Part shown: positions 39,974 to 49,377 of the stretch, in pieces
Position numbering within the stretch: the stretch's first letter is position 1
Layout: every line of letters begins with the position of its first letter
Assembly: GCA_951813555.1 (NCBI GenBank)
Contig: OX638344.1
Coordinates: forward strand, 3,473,076-3,537,075
Length of the DNA stretch: 64,000 nt
Source: an uncultured Acidimicrobiales bacterium
GTDB lineage: Bacteria; Actinomycetota; Acidimicrobiia; Acidimicrobiales; Bin134
Reading direction: 5' to 3'
Translations under genes and position numbers: made by a program
Notes under the pieces: generated by a model
Databases searched by the model: none
What the model was told of the DNA's origin: nothing
What the model saw: only the letters and a program-made list of their open reading frames with translations

Positions 39974-41235
39974 GACGGCACCGACTCGGCCACCAGGTCG
40001 GGACCCAGGGCATCGGCCACCCGCACGGTGTGGAACTGGCCGACGGCCAAGTGGTCGGGCACCGAGACAACGCCGTCGATCTCGGGGGCCTCTCGATAGC
40101 TGCGGGCAATGCCGGGGGCGTCCACCAGTACTTCGACCTCGCGGCCGATGAGTTGGTCACGCTTTGCCGCGGTGATCTCGTCTTGGACTTCCCCCAGCTC
40201 CCGGCGGCGCTCAGCGGCCAACTCAGCGGGAACCTCTCCGTCCAATGTGGTGGCATAGGTGCCCGCCTCCGCGGAGTAGGTGAAGAACCCACACCAATCC
40301 AGGCCCACCTCGGCCACAAAATCGAGCAGGGCGTCGTGGTCGGCTTCGGTCTCTCCCGGATAGCCCACGATGAAGTTCGACCGGAAGACCGCTTCGGGCT
40401 GGCGCTGGCGGATCTCTGCAATACGGGCGGCGAAGCGGTTTCCATCGCCCCATCGGCGCATTCGGGCCAAGAGCGGCCGGGACACGTGCTGCAACGACAG
40501 GTCGAAGTAGGGCACGCCCGTGGCGCAGATGGCGTCGATCAGCGGGTCGGTGAGGTCGGACGGATACAGGTAAAGCAGGCGCACCCAGTCGACCTGCTGG
40601 CCAAGCGACTCCACCAGCGGGATGATCCCCCGCTCCCCCTGGCCCTGGTCGCGCCCGTAGGAGGCCAGGTCTTGGGCCACCAGCACCGCCTCCCGCACCC
40701 CGAGGCTCTCCACCTCGGCCGCGATGGCCTCGGCCGAACGGGAGCGCTGCGGCCCCCGGAAGCTGGGGATGGCGCAATAACCGCAGCGGCGGTCGCAGCC
40801 CTCGGCGATCTTCACATAGGCCCACGGCGCGTCGGCCGGCGGCCGGGGCAGGTTCAACAGGTCAAAGGAGGGGAGCTCGCCCGCTGATGAGGAAGCAGCC
40901 GAGAGCTTGGACCCGATGCTGACCGGCACGCCGAATCCGGCCACCCGATCGACCTCGGGCAGGGCCTCGGCCAGCTCGGTGCCGTAGCGCTCGGCCATAC
41001 ACCCGGTGACCACCAGCTCGGCGTCGGCCGCCGTGGAGCGCAGGGCCAGCACCGTGTCCACCGACTCCTGGCGGGCCTCCTCGATGAAGGCGCACGTGTT
41101 CACCACCACGAGATCGGCCTCTTCGGGAGCCCCAGCGGCGGCCATCCCGTCACGAACCAGCAGACCGGTGATCTTGTCGGAGTCCACCTGATTCTTGGGA
41201 CATCCCAGCGTCTCGACCCAAAACCGGTGCACCAT
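39970..41235 (-). CDS. rimO: Ribosomal protein S12 methylthiotransferase
   Basis: A 421-residue radical-SAM methylthiotransferase for Asp of ribosomal protein S12. The N-terminal cluster Cys are C12, C48 and C79. The radical-SAM motif is C147-x3-C151-x2-C154 (CDRRCGYC), with the family-specific AIPSFRG after it. The C-terminal TRAM domain is present (LIGREVEVLVDAPG). ATG 41235 gives the signature VETLGCPKNQVDSD. It is paralogous to miaB 5 kb away and separated into RimO by ETLGCPKN. Confidence 0.92.
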   Translation of the reverse strand: MVHRFWVETLGCPKNQVDSDKITGLLVRDGMAAAGAPEEADLVVVNTCAFIEEARQESVDTVLALRSTAADAELVVTGCMAERYGTELAEALPEVDRVAGFGVPVSIGSKLSAASSSAGELPSFDLLNLPRPPADAPWAYVKIAEGCDRRCGYCAIPSFRGPQRSRSAEAIAAEVESLGVREAVLVAQDLASYGRDQGQGERGIIPLVESLGQQVDWVRLLYLYPSDLTDPLIDAICATGVPYFDLSLQHVSRPLLARMRRWGDGNRFAARIAEIRQRQPEAVFRSNFIVGYPGETEADHDALLDFVAEVGLDWCGFFTYSAEAGTYATTLDGEVPAELAAERRRELGEVQDEITAAKRDQLIGREVEVLVDAPGIARSYREAPEIDGVVSVPDHLAVGQFHTVRVADALGPDLVAESVPS

Positions 41236-41242
41236 GGCGAGA

Positions 41243-42298
41243 CTATGCGGAGTCGAGGCCGAAGCCATCAGCGTCCGGGGCCAGCACCACCACTTCGGTC
41301 GCGGGGGCACTCGGTGCGCCCTGTTCGGCTTCATCGGGATCGTCGGAGATCAAGAACGGCAGCGAGACCAGGTAGACAGCCAGCAAGAACGCCCCCTCCC
41401 ACCATCGCTCCAAGCCGTCTCCCCGGAACATGAGCAGCCATGCGCTGACGGAGATGCCCACCATGATCCACACCGCCAGCCCCGAGAGGTTTCCGTCTAC
41501 CAGCGGCCCAGGGCCGACCAGCGCCACCACCGCGCTCACCAACAGGCTGTTGAATGTGTTGGAGCCCAAGAGGTTGCCCACCAGCAGATCAGCCTCTCCC
41601 CGACGGGCCGCCTGCACCCCGGTGATCAGCTCGGGCAGCGAGGTGCCGAATGCCACCAGCGACAGCCCGACGAATCCCGAGCCCAGGCCAACCTCGCGGG
41701 CGATGTCCACCGCGCCTTCCACCGCCAGCTGAGCGCCGACCACCGTGGCCGCCAACCCCAATACGGTGCGAACCAACTCGGTGGACTGGTTGATCGGCCT
41801 ATTGGTCTGGACAAGATCGGCCGCGCGGGCGACATGGGCCGGTCGCCACAAGATGGCGGTCATAGCCAGCACGAAGGCAGCCAGCAAGACGACACCCTCC
41901 CAGCGCTCCAATCCGTCCTGAACCAGCAGCCAGAACAACAGGGCAGCGGCAATCGACACGACGCCCTCTCGCCACAGGGTGCTGTTGGCCACCCTGATGT
42001 AGCGGCCTCCGACAGCCAAGGCCGCCACCAGCGCGGAGATGCCCAAGACCAGACTCAGATTGGCCACGTTGGAGCCGACGATGTTGCCCACTCCCAAATC
42101 GACGTCGCCATCGGCGGCGGCCAAGCCGGACACCAGCATCTCCGGAGCGCTGGTGCCGAAGCCGATGACCAGCGCCCCGATCACGATCGGCGAGATGCCC
42201 CGGGCGAAGGCCAGCCGGGAAGCCCCGATCACCAGCTGGTCGGCACCCACCGCCAGCACGAGGAGCCCCCCCGCCAAAAGGACTGCCGCTAACGCCAC
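41243..42298 (-). CDS. CaCA-family calcium/sodium antiporter
   Basis: A 351-residue inner-membrane exchanger of the YrbG type. Two inverted alpha-repeats are visible: GFGTSAPEMLVSGLAA...NIVGSN and AFGTSLPELITGVQAA...NLLGSN, which contain the ion-binding Glu residues. About ten transmembrane helices are predicted by hydrophobicity. The GTG start at 42298 is used. It lies between ftsK and rimO on the same strand, 7 bp from the latter. Confidence 0.9.
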   Translation of the reverse strand: MALAAVLLAGGLLVLAVGADQLVIGASRLAFARGISPIVIGALVIGFGTSAPEMLVSGLAAADGDVDLGVGNIVGSNVANLSLVLGISALVAALAVGGRYIRVANSTLWREGVVSIAAALLFWLLVQDGLERWEGVVLLAAFVLAMTAILWRPAHVARAADLVQTNRPINQSTELVRTVLGLAATVVGAQLAVEGAVDIAREVGLGSGFVGLSLVAFGTSLPELITGVQAARRGEADLLVGNLLGSNTFNSLLVSAVVALVGPGPLVDGNLSGLAVWIMVGISVSAWLLMFRGDGLERWWEGAFLLAVYLVSLPFLISDDPDEAEQGAPSAPATEVVVLAPDADGFGLDSA

Positions 42299-42331
42299 GA
42301 ACCGAGACTACCGATGCTTCAGCAGTTTGAA

Positions 42332-44791
42332 TCAGGAAAGCTCGTCGGGGGCCATCAGCACTTCTCGGGCCTTGGACCCCTCGGAAGGGCCGACCACGCC
42401 CCGCTGCTCCAGCAGGTCCATCAGCCGACCGGCCCGGGCGAACCCCACCCGAAGTTTGCGCTGGAGCATTGACGTGGAGCCCAGCTGGCTATCAACCACC
42501 AGCCTCATGGCTTGAGCTAAGAGCTCGTCATCATCATCGCCACCACCGGCAGAGGCAGTCGACGGGGCGGGGGCCAATGGATCGTCGTCGCCGTCTCCCC
42601 CATCGGAGGTCACCGCTGTCGGTGAGCTGCTGTGCCCCATGGCCGCGGCCTGGCGCCGCCAGGCGGCCACCACGCCGCGGACCTCCGCCTCGGTCACCCA
42701 TGCGCCCTGGATACGCTGGGCTGAGGTGGAAGTGGGGCTGAGCAGCAGCATGTCGCCCCGGCCCACCAGGCGCTCGGCACCCTGCTGGTCGAGGATCACC
42801 CGGCTGTCGGTCTGGCTGGACACCGCGAAGGCCAGCCGGGCCGGGATGTTGGCCTTGATCACGCCGGTGATCACGTTGATGGACGGCCGCTGGGTGGCGA
42901 TCACCAGGTGGATGCCCACCGCCCGGGCCTTCTGGGCGATCCGGCAGATGGAGTCCTCCACGTCGCGGGGAGCCACCATCATCAGATCGGACAACTCGTC
43001 CACCACCACCAGGATGAGCGGCATACGCTCTTTGGGCTCGGAATCGTCGATTCCCAATCGGCGGTCGTTCTCGAAGACACCCCGGTCGCAAGCCTCGTTG
43101 TAGCCATCGATATCGCGGACGCCCACCGAGGCCAGGATCTCATAGCGGCGGTCCATCTCCCGGCACGCCCAGGCCAAGGAGTTGGCCGCCTTCTTGGCAT
43201 CGGTGACCGGCTGGGTGAGCAGGTGGGGCACATGCTCGTACTGGGCCATCTCCACCATCTTGGGGTCGACCAGGATCATGCGCACCTGGTCGGGGGTGGA
43301 GCGCATGAGCACTGAGGTGATCATGGAGTTGATGCACGATGACTTGCCCGCCCCGGTGGCCCCGGCGATGAGAATGTGGGGCATACGGGACAGATCCATC
43401 ATCACCGGCTTGGCGTTGATGTCCCTCCCAATGGCCACCTCCAGGGGATGGGTGGCTTTGCCAGCCTCGGCCGACGAGAGAATCCCGCCCAGCGATACCA
43501 CTTGGCGGTCGCGGTTGGGCACCTCCACACCGATGGCCTGACGCCCAGGGATCGGGGCCAGAATGCGGACATCAGGCGAGGCCATGGCATAGGCGATGTC
43601 CTTGCTGAGGCTGGTGATCCGGCTGACCTTGACCCCAGGGGCCAGTTCCAGCTCATAGCGGGTCACGGTGGGACCGATCACCATCCCCACCAGCTTGGTG
43701 TCCACGTCGTGGGCGGCCAGCGCCTGCTCTAAGGCGGCACCCTTCCGAGATGCCTCCTCCTGGTTGATCTGCCGGGGATCGGAACCAGTTAGAAGATCAA
43801 GCGAGGGGAGCTTCCATTTCGACGACTTGGGCCTCGACGGACGGGGAGCCTTGTCGGAAACGATGGTCGGCGCCTGCCACTCGGGCTCGGAATCGGAGGG
43901 GGACTGACTGGGTGTTGGCTCGGGGTCCGGCGGCAAAGGCGCAGCACTTGACTCCGGCTCAGCTTCGGGGAGCGGGGCGGGGACCACCACCACCTCGGCG
44001 GCAGACGGTTCGGACTCCTCGGGGCCGGGATCCAGAACGACAGGCGCATTCGGCGCTGGCCCATTGGCCGTAAATGAGCAGATTATCCGGTTCAAGCCGG
44101 CTTTGAGCTTGGCGCCGTCCACCCGGCGGGCCCAGGCCCGCAATGACACCCGGGTGAGCACCACCGCGCCCAGCAGCCCGAACGCGCTCATCACCAAGCT
44201 GGCACCCCACCCGCCCATCGCGGCAGCCAAGGAGCCCCCGACGGCTAGGCCCAGCGCCCCGCCCGCGCCGGCCAAATCGTCGAAGTCAGCGATGCCGGGG
44301 CGGCCCAGGGTGATGTGCAGAAGACTGGTGGCCGATAGCAGCATCAGGGCAGTGCCGATGCCCAAGCGCACGGCCAGCACCAACTCAGACCGGGCGGGAT
44401 TGCCTTCGGCATCGAAGATCGCGCCGCCTTGAGCGTCTTCGGCGGGGGCATTTCCAGGCCGGGGGCCCCGCAGCAGCATGACCCCGATCCCCACCAATGC
44501 AATGGGCGCCACCGCTCGCATCGAGCCGATCAGCGCTCCGGCGGAAATTCGCAGCCCCGCGCCGAACGGGCCGGCCACATCGGCCCAGATCCCGCAGGCG
44601 GCCACCAGTCCGGCTAGGACGAAGCCCACCGCGATGATATCGCCGCGGTGGCTGGCCCAGACTGCGGCCGACGCCTGCCTCAGCTTGCTGTCAGACTTGG
44701 ACTCGGTCTTCGAACGAGCAGTGGTCTTGGCCTTGGCACCGTTCTTCGTTCTGGGTTTGGAAGCGGGTTTGCGAGCGGTTCGAGTAGCCAC
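42332..44791 (-). CDS. ftsK: DNA translocase FtsK
   Basis: An about 819-residue FtsK/SpoIIIE translocase for chromosome segregation at septation. It has a basic Lys/Arg-rich N-terminus, four transmembrane helices (about residues 45-200), a Pro/Glu/Ser linker, an alpha/beta motor with Walker A GATGAGKS and Walker B LILVVVDELSDLMM, and a C-terminal winged-helix gamma domain (STSMLQRKLRVGFARAGRLMD) that reads KOPS. The start is uncertain: GTG 44791 or 44800 both give the basic N-terminus. Confidence 0.93.
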   Translation of the reverse strand: MATRTARKPASKPRTKNGAKAKTTARSKTESKSDSKLRQASAAVWASHRGDIIAVGFVLAGLVAACGIWADVAGPFGAGLRISAGALIGSMRAVAPIALVGIGVMLLRGPRPGNAPAEDAQGGAIFDAEGNPARSELVLAVRLGIGTALMLLSATSLLHITLGRPGIADFDDLAGAGGALGLAVGGSLAAAMGGWGASLVMSAFGLLGAVVLTRVSLRAWARRVDGAKLKAGLNRIICSFTANGPAPNAPVVLDPGPEESEPSAAEVVVVPAPLPEAEPESSAAPLPPDPEPTPSQSPSDSEPEWQAPTIVSDKAPRPSRPKSSKWKLPSLDLLTGSDPRQINQEEASRKGAALEQALAAHDVDTKLVGMVIGPTVTRYELELAPGVKVSRITSLSKDIAYAMASPDVRILAPIPGRQAIGVEVPNRDRQVVSLGGILSSAEAGKATHPLEVAIGRDINAKPVMMDLSRMPHILIAGATGAGKSSCINSMITSVLMRSTPDQVRMILVDPKMVEMAQYEHVPHLLTQPVTDAKKAANSLAWACREMDRRYEILASVGVRDIDGYNEACDRGVFENDRRLGIDDSEPKERMPLILVVVDELSDLMMVAPRDVEDSICRIAQKARAVGIHLVIATQRPSINVITGVIKANIPARLAFAVSSQTDSRVILDQQGAERLVGRGDMLLLSPTSTSAQRIQGAWVTEAEVRGVVAAWRRQAAAMGHSSSPTAVTSDGGDGDDDPLAPAPSTASAGGGDDDDELLAQAMRLVVDSQLGSTSMLQRKLRVGFARAGRLMDLLEQRGVVGPSEGSKAREVLMAPDELS

Positions 44792-44870
44792 AACAACCAC
44801 AAACGTACCACTGGCAACACCAGCAACCAACGGTTTGCGCTTTTGGGATATACGGACAAGCCGCGGCCAC

Positions 44871-46529
44871 TCAGACCTTGATTACAACGGGAACGATCAT
44901 CGGGCGGCGGCCAGTGTTGTGGTTGACAAACTGGCCTGCGGCCCGCCGCACCACCCGCTCCAACCCATCCCATTCTCCTGAGGCCAAGTGCTCCTCCACC
45001 GCAGCCGCCACCTCGTCGGCTCCGTCCAGCTCCAGATCCTGGACTTTGTCGGCCCCGACCCAACCCTTGCTCTCGAAACGGGGACGAGCCAGCAAACGGC
45101 CCTCGGCGCGGCTCAACACCACCACCACATTGACCACACCTTGGCCTCCAAGGATGGACCGCTCGCGAAACAGCTCTTGTCCGCTCTCGATCAGCCGCCC
45201 GTTCACGTAGTAGTAGTCACCTGAGGTGACCTGCCCCCGATTGGCCAGGCCGTGGTCGCTCAACTCCACCTGCTCGCCGTCGCGGGCCAGAACCACCCGA
45301 TCTGGGGGCATGCCCATTTCGGTGGCCAGCGCGGCGTGGGCCGCGAGGTGGCGGCTCTCGCCGTGGACCGGCACGAAGTACTCGGGATCGGCCACCGTGT
45401 GCAGGGTGCGCAGCTCGTCCTGCTTGCCGTGGCCGGTGGTGTGAACCTCCAACTGGCCGCTGTGCACTACATCAGCTCCCCGGCGGACCAGATTGTTGAT
45501 CATGCGGGCGACCCGGGCCTCGTTGCCGGGGATCGGGCTGGAACTCAACACCACGGTGTCGTCGGGGCCGATGTCAATCCAGCGGCTGTCGCCGGTGGCG
45601 GCCATGGCCAGGGCCGAGCGGGTCTCCCCCTGAGAGCCGGTGGCCACCACGCACATCTGCCCCGGTGGATGGCGCTCGGATTCGGACACGTCGACCACTG
45701 CATGGTCGGGCAGTCGCAGCAGGCCCAACTCCCGGGCCAGGGCGAAGTTGCGCTTCATAGACAGCCCCAGCGTGGCCACCTTGCGCCCCGACTCCACTGC
45801 CGCGTCCGCCACCTGCTGGACCCGGTGGATGTGACTGGCGAAGGCGGCCACCACTAGACGCCGGTCGAGATGGGCGGCGAACACCCCCCGCAGCACCTCT
45901 CCCACCTCGGTCTCCGAGCGGGAACTGCCGGGGATCTCCGAATTGGTGGAGTCGCACAGCAGCAGCCGCACCCCCTCGTCGCGGGCAATGGCCCCGATGC
46001 GGGCCAAGTCAGTGCGCCGGCCGTCAACCGGGTTCAGGTCCAGCTTGAAGTCACTGGAATGCAGAATCACTCCCTGAGGAGTTCGGATGGCGGAGATCAG
46101 CCCGGAGGGAACCGAGTGGGTGACGGGTATGAACTCGCAGTCAAACGATCCGATCCGGAAGCGCTCGTGATCGCCGATGGGGATGAGGGTCGTGCGGTCG
46201 ATTGCCCCCCGCTCCTCGAGGCGGTGGCGGATCAACCCCAGGGTGAACGGCGAGGCGTATACCGGGAATGACAGCCAGTCCAGCGCGTGGGACAGCGCGC
46301 CGATGTGATCCTCATGACCGTGGGTGCAGATGCAGCCCACAATGCGATCGACCCGGTCGCGCAGATACTCCAAGTCGGGCAGCACGAAATCGGCGCCGGG
46401 CATGTCCTCGTCGGGGAACAGCACCCCGCAGTCCAACAGGAGCACCTCGCCACCGAATTCGATGGCCGCGCAGTTCCTGCCGATGTCGCCCAACCCACCC
46501 AGAAAGGTGATCTGCACTGCCTGAGCCAT
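44871..46529 (-). CDS. rnj: Ribonuclease J
   Basis: A 552-residue metallo-beta-lactamase/beta-CASP RNase with 5'-3' exo- and endonuclease activity. The start MAQAVQITFLGGLGDIGRN is typical. The metal-binding motif HGHEDH is at 70-75. The beta-CASP part has VVATGSQGETRSALA and SSSPIPGNE, and the C-terminal region HTTGHGKQDEL and PVHGESRHL. It follows dapA on the same strand, a common actinobacterial pairing. Confidence 0.94.
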   Translation of the reverse strand: MAQAVQITFLGGLGDIGRNCAAIEFGGEVLLLDCGVLFPDEDMPGADFVLPDLEYLRDRVDRIVGCICTHGHEDHIGALSHALDWLSFPVYASPFTLGLIRHRLEERGAIDRTTLIPIGDHERFRIGSFDCEFIPVTHSVPSGLISAIRTPQGVILHSSDFKLDLNPVDGRRTDLARIGAIARDEGVRLLLCDSTNSEIPGSSRSETEVGEVLRGVFAAHLDRRLVVAAFASHIHRVQQVADAAVESGRKVATLGLSMKRNFALARELGLLRLPDHAVVDVSESERHPPGQMCVVATGSQGETRSALAMAATGDSRWIDIGPDDTVVLSSSPIPGNEARVARMINNLVRRGADVVHSGQLEVHTTGHGKQDELRTLHTVADPEYFVPVHGESRHLAAHAALATEMGMPPDRVVLARDGEQVELSDHGLANRGQVTSGDYYYVNGRLIESGQELFRERSILGGQGVVNVVVVLSRAEGRLLARPRFESKGWVGADKVQDLELDGADEVAAAVEEHLASGEWDGLERVVRRAAGQFVNHNTGRRPMIVPVVIKV

Positions 46530-46582
46530 AGTCTCAGATCCCCTGCATTCTCGCCGGGGATCCGCTGGCGATCCGGACCGGC

Positions 46583-47476
46583 TCAGGCATGGGCCCCCAG
46601 TCGGGTGCCGGCCAACACGCTGGCCGCGGCCGCGGCCAGGCCCTCGGGCTCGACGTCCAGCGGCGGGCGGCACCGGCCGACGGGCAGCCCGATGAGTCGC
46701 ATCATGGCTTTGGCCGGAATGGGATTGGGCGCGGCCTGCCCGGTCTCATAGTTATACGACGGGATGAGGCCGGCGTTGATCCGACGAGCCGTCGGGATAT
46801 CGCCGCCCTCGAAGGCCGCGACCATCTCGGCGTGCTCGGCACCGCTCCAGTGGGCGGCCACGCTGATGAACCCCACGGCACCCACCGCCAACAACGCCAG
46901 GTTGAGGCTGTCGTCGCCGCTGTACACCTCGAAGCCATCGGGGGCCTGGGCGATGAGCTTGGCCGTCTCCGCCGGGTCGCCAGCTGCGTCTTTGAGTCCG
47001 ACGATGTTGTCCACCCCATGGGCGAGCTCCAGCAGCGTGGCGGTGTCCACCTTGCGGCCAGTGCGAACGGGTATGTCGTAGATGACCACCGGAAGGCTGG
47101 TGGCCGCGGCCACCGTCTGGAAGTGCCGGGCCAGACCAGCTTGAGAGGGTCGGTTGTAGTACGGAGCCACCAGCAAGATGCCGTCGGCCCCGGCCTCAGA
47201 GGCCCGTTCGGTGAGCTCAACTGCTGCAACGGTGTCGTTGCTGCCCGTCCCGGCCACCACTGGGATGTCCACTGCCGAGGCGACTGCGCCGATGAGCTCG
47301 ATCTGCTCGTCGTGGGTAAGCGTCGGCGCCTCCCCGGTTGTCCCCGCCACAACGAGGCCGTCGTTTCCGTTGTCCGCCAGCCACCGGGCCAACTGGGCGG
47401 CAGCGTCCAAGTCGAGCGAGCCGTCGTCGCGAAATGGGGTGACCATGGCGGTCAGCACCCTGCCGAATCGAGCCAT
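46583..47476 (-). CDS. dapA: 4-Hydroxy-tetrahydrodipicolinate synthase
   Basis: A 297-residue class I aldolase-type enzyme and first dedicated step of lysine/DAP synthesis. T46-T47 (AGTTGEA), Y133 (VIYDIPVRTG) and Schiff-base K162 (GLKDAAGD) are all present. It lies between a winged-helix protein and rnj on the minus strand, 9 bp after the former. dapB, dapC-F and dapE are elsewhere in this window. Confidence 0.95.
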   Translation of the reverse strand: MARFGRVLTAMVTPFRDDGSLDLDAAAQLARWLADNGNDGLVVAGTTGEAPTLTHDEQIELIGAVASAVDIPVVAGTGSNDTVAAVELTERASEAGADGILLVAPYYNRPSQAGLARHFQTVAAATSLPVVIYDIPVRTGRKVDTATLLELAHGVDNIVGLKDAAGDPAETAKLIAQAPDGFEVYSGDDSLNLALLAVGAVGFISVAAHWSGAEHAEMVAAFEGGDIPTARRINAGLIPSYNYETGQAAPNPIPAKAMMRLIGLPVGRCRPPLDVEPEGLAAAAASVLAGTRLGAHA

Positions 47477-47485
47477 GGACCCTCC

Positions 47486-48130
47486 CTAGGCTTCCGCGGC
47501 CATCTCGGCTGCCCGGTCGATCCCCAGAGTCGCCAGGAGATCCTCGTGCAGCTCGAACCACACCTCATGGTAGGAATCCAAAGACGGCTTGGTAAACCAG
47601 TCGATGTCGCCGCTCAACACCCGATTCAGGGCGTAGTCGAGTCGCCCTCCGTAGTGGCCGAATCGGCCGAGGGCCTCGGACAGCTGGGCGACGACGGGCT
47701 GGACGCGCCGATTGACCTCGGCCAGGCGGCTGACGACCTCGTTGTCGTAGTCCGGGTCGGTGTGGTCGTTCAGCGTCTGGTCACCCCGCACTTGGAAGTC
47801 GGTGCAGACCGCCTTCAATTCGGGATCCAACCCCAAGAACGACCGGTACAGCTCATGGATCTGGGATCGCACCCCGGATGCCTCCACCGCCGCGGCTACC
47901 AGCCGCTCGCCCTCGGCCCGGCCAGCGCCCAGCAGCATCCACCCCTTGGCCCGGCTGCCGTCCCGATAGCGCACCCTCCCCTGCTCGGCCAGCTCCTCCA
48001 GCACCTCTCCAGCCTGCTCAGTCGACACCCCTGCCGCCTGGGCAACTGCCTCCTCGTCGGCCATGCCCTTGGTCCGCAGAGCATGGAGCGCCCGCATCAC
48101 CAGATCATCTGCCCCCGGCAAACGGCTCAC
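47486..48130 (-). CDS. Winged-helix domain protein of unknown function
   Basis: A 214-residue protein. Residues about 8-60 look like a winged helix (VMRALHALRTKGMADEEAVAQAAGVS...VLEELAEQGRVRYRDGS), followed by a helical domain with HELYRSFLGLDPELKAVCTDFQVR and YDNEVVSRLAEVNRRV. It might be a regulator or a PEP/PPDK-associated accessory protein, and I do not recognise a specific family. GTG 48130 is preferred over TTG 48133. It sits just upstream of dapA and could be co-transcribed. Confidence 0.65.
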   Translation of the reverse strand: MSRLPGADDLVMRALHALRTKGMADEEAVAQAAGVSTEQAGEVLEELAEQGRVRYRDGSRAKGWMLLGAGRAEGERLVAAAVEASGVRSQIHELYRSFLGLDPELKAVCTDFQVRGDQTLNDHTDPDYDNEVVSRLAEVNRRVQPVVAQLSEALGRFGHYGGRLDYALNRVLSGDIDWFTKPSLDSYHEVWFELHEDLLATLGIDRAAEMAAEA

Positions 48131-48296
48131 CAACCCACCCTACCCCAGCCCTCCCCGGCACCTTGTTGCAGTATTCGCCGGTAGCTTCATGCTTGGGGAT
48201 CGCATAGGCAAGCGGGCGACGTCGCCGGACCCTGCCGCAATCGGCAGCCCTACGGGCCGCAAGCGCTACCTCCGACTAGCGTGCCCGTGACAAGAA

Positions 48297-49214
48297 ATGG
48301 GCCAGCGCAGCATGATGAGAATGACAAGGGGCGCGAAGTTCGTGCTGGCTGTCGTGGCGGCTTGCCTATTGGCGATGGGCCTGGGCACGACAACCGCTGC
48401 ACAGGCCGTGGCGCAGCCGGTGAGCAACGCGGCGGACTGCGCCGCGTTGCTTCAGTTTGCTCAGGAGCCGGTCCCGGTAGTCAAATCAGCCGACGGCCAA
48501 AACGTCCCGGCCACCGTCCGATGGGGCTACAACGCCGACCACAACATCTGCTACCTCGTCCTCGACGACTCAGCCATCGCCGTGCTCCGAACCGCCGCCA
48601 CTCCCCCACCACCGGATTCTGAGGACCAGGGCGACAGCAACACAGAAGAAACCGACGACGACAAGGGCAGCAACGGGAACGACGGCGGTGAAACCCCACT
48701 ACCGACCCCACAGCCCAGCCCCGTCTCCGCCGGCGATAGTCACACGTGCTGGCTGAAGGCTGACGCCACCGTCTTTTGCTGGGGCAGCAACTGGAACGGG
48801 CAGCTCAACGCCCCCGACGGCCAGTTCACCGAGGTCTCCGCCGGGTGGGCCCACACCTGCGCCCTACAAACCGACCAGACCATCGCCTGCTGGGGCAGCA
48901 ACCAGGACCTTGAGGGAATCCACACCGCAGCGCTGGACGCACCGGAGGGCCGCTTCGCAGCCGTCTCCGCCTCCATTGAAAGCTGGTTCACCTGTGGCCT
49001 GCACGAAGACGGCATCATCCAATGCTGGGGCAGCGACGAGAATCCCTACGGGAGCAGTTCCGGGGTGTTCAATATCCCCGGCGGCAGATTCACTTCGGTC
49101 TCCACTCTGGGCAACCACGTATGCGGCCTGCGAGAGAGCGGCCAAGCCGAATGCTGGGGTTGGTCGTCCTTGCGGCCCAGCGAAGATGTCGGCCCTGCGA
49201 CCGGGCAGGGCTAG
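48297..49214 (+). CDS. Secreted RCC1-repeat protein (short paralogue)
   Basis: A 305-residue exported protein with signal peptide (VLAVVAACLLAMGLGTTTAAQA). An N-terminal module contains CAALLQFAQEPVPVVKSADG...WGY...CYLVLD. An acidic Ser/Thr/Asp/Pro linker follows, then four RCC1-like repeats (AGWAHTCALQTDQTIACWG type), each with two Cys. It ends abruptly after AECWGWS with a short unrelated tail, so it may be truncated relative to its neighbour. A 27-bp direct repeat follows its stop. It is probably extracellular or cell-surface. Confidence 0.75.
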   Translation: MGQRSMMRMTRGAKFVLAVVAACLLAMGLGTTTAAQAVAQPVSNAADCAALLQFAQEPVPVVKSADGQNVPATVRWGYNADHNICYLVLDDSAIAVLRTAATPPPPDSEDQGDSNTEETDDDKGSNGNDGGETPLPTPQPSPVSAGDSHTCWLKADATVFCWGSNWNGQLNAPDGQFTEVSAGWAHTCALQTDQTIACWGSNQDLEGIHTAALDAPEGRFAAVSASIESWFTCGLHEDGIIQCWGSDENPYGSSSGVFNIPGGRFTSVSTLGNHVCGLRESGQAECWGWSSLRPSEDVGPATGQG

Positions 49215-49253
49215 TCTGCAACCTACTTTCTGACCGGCTGACGGGTCGGTAGC

Positions 49254-49339
49254 GTTGTGAAGATGATGGCGGGGCCCCACAGGGGTCCAGGCAGGATTCG
49301 GGGACTGATCCAGTTGTGAAGATGATGGCGGGGGCCCCA
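49254..49339 (+). repeat. Direct repeat pair between the RCC1 genes
   Basis: gttgtgaagatgatggcggg begins at 49254 and again at 49313 (about 26 bp each, followed by GGGCCCC variants), spaced 59 bp. It lies in the 163-bp gap between the two RCC1 genes. It could be a recombination scar or a duplicated promoter element. Confidence 0.75.
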
Positions 49340-49377
49340 AGCTGGGCCGACAATTGACTGGGCGTGCGCTGGGCGTG

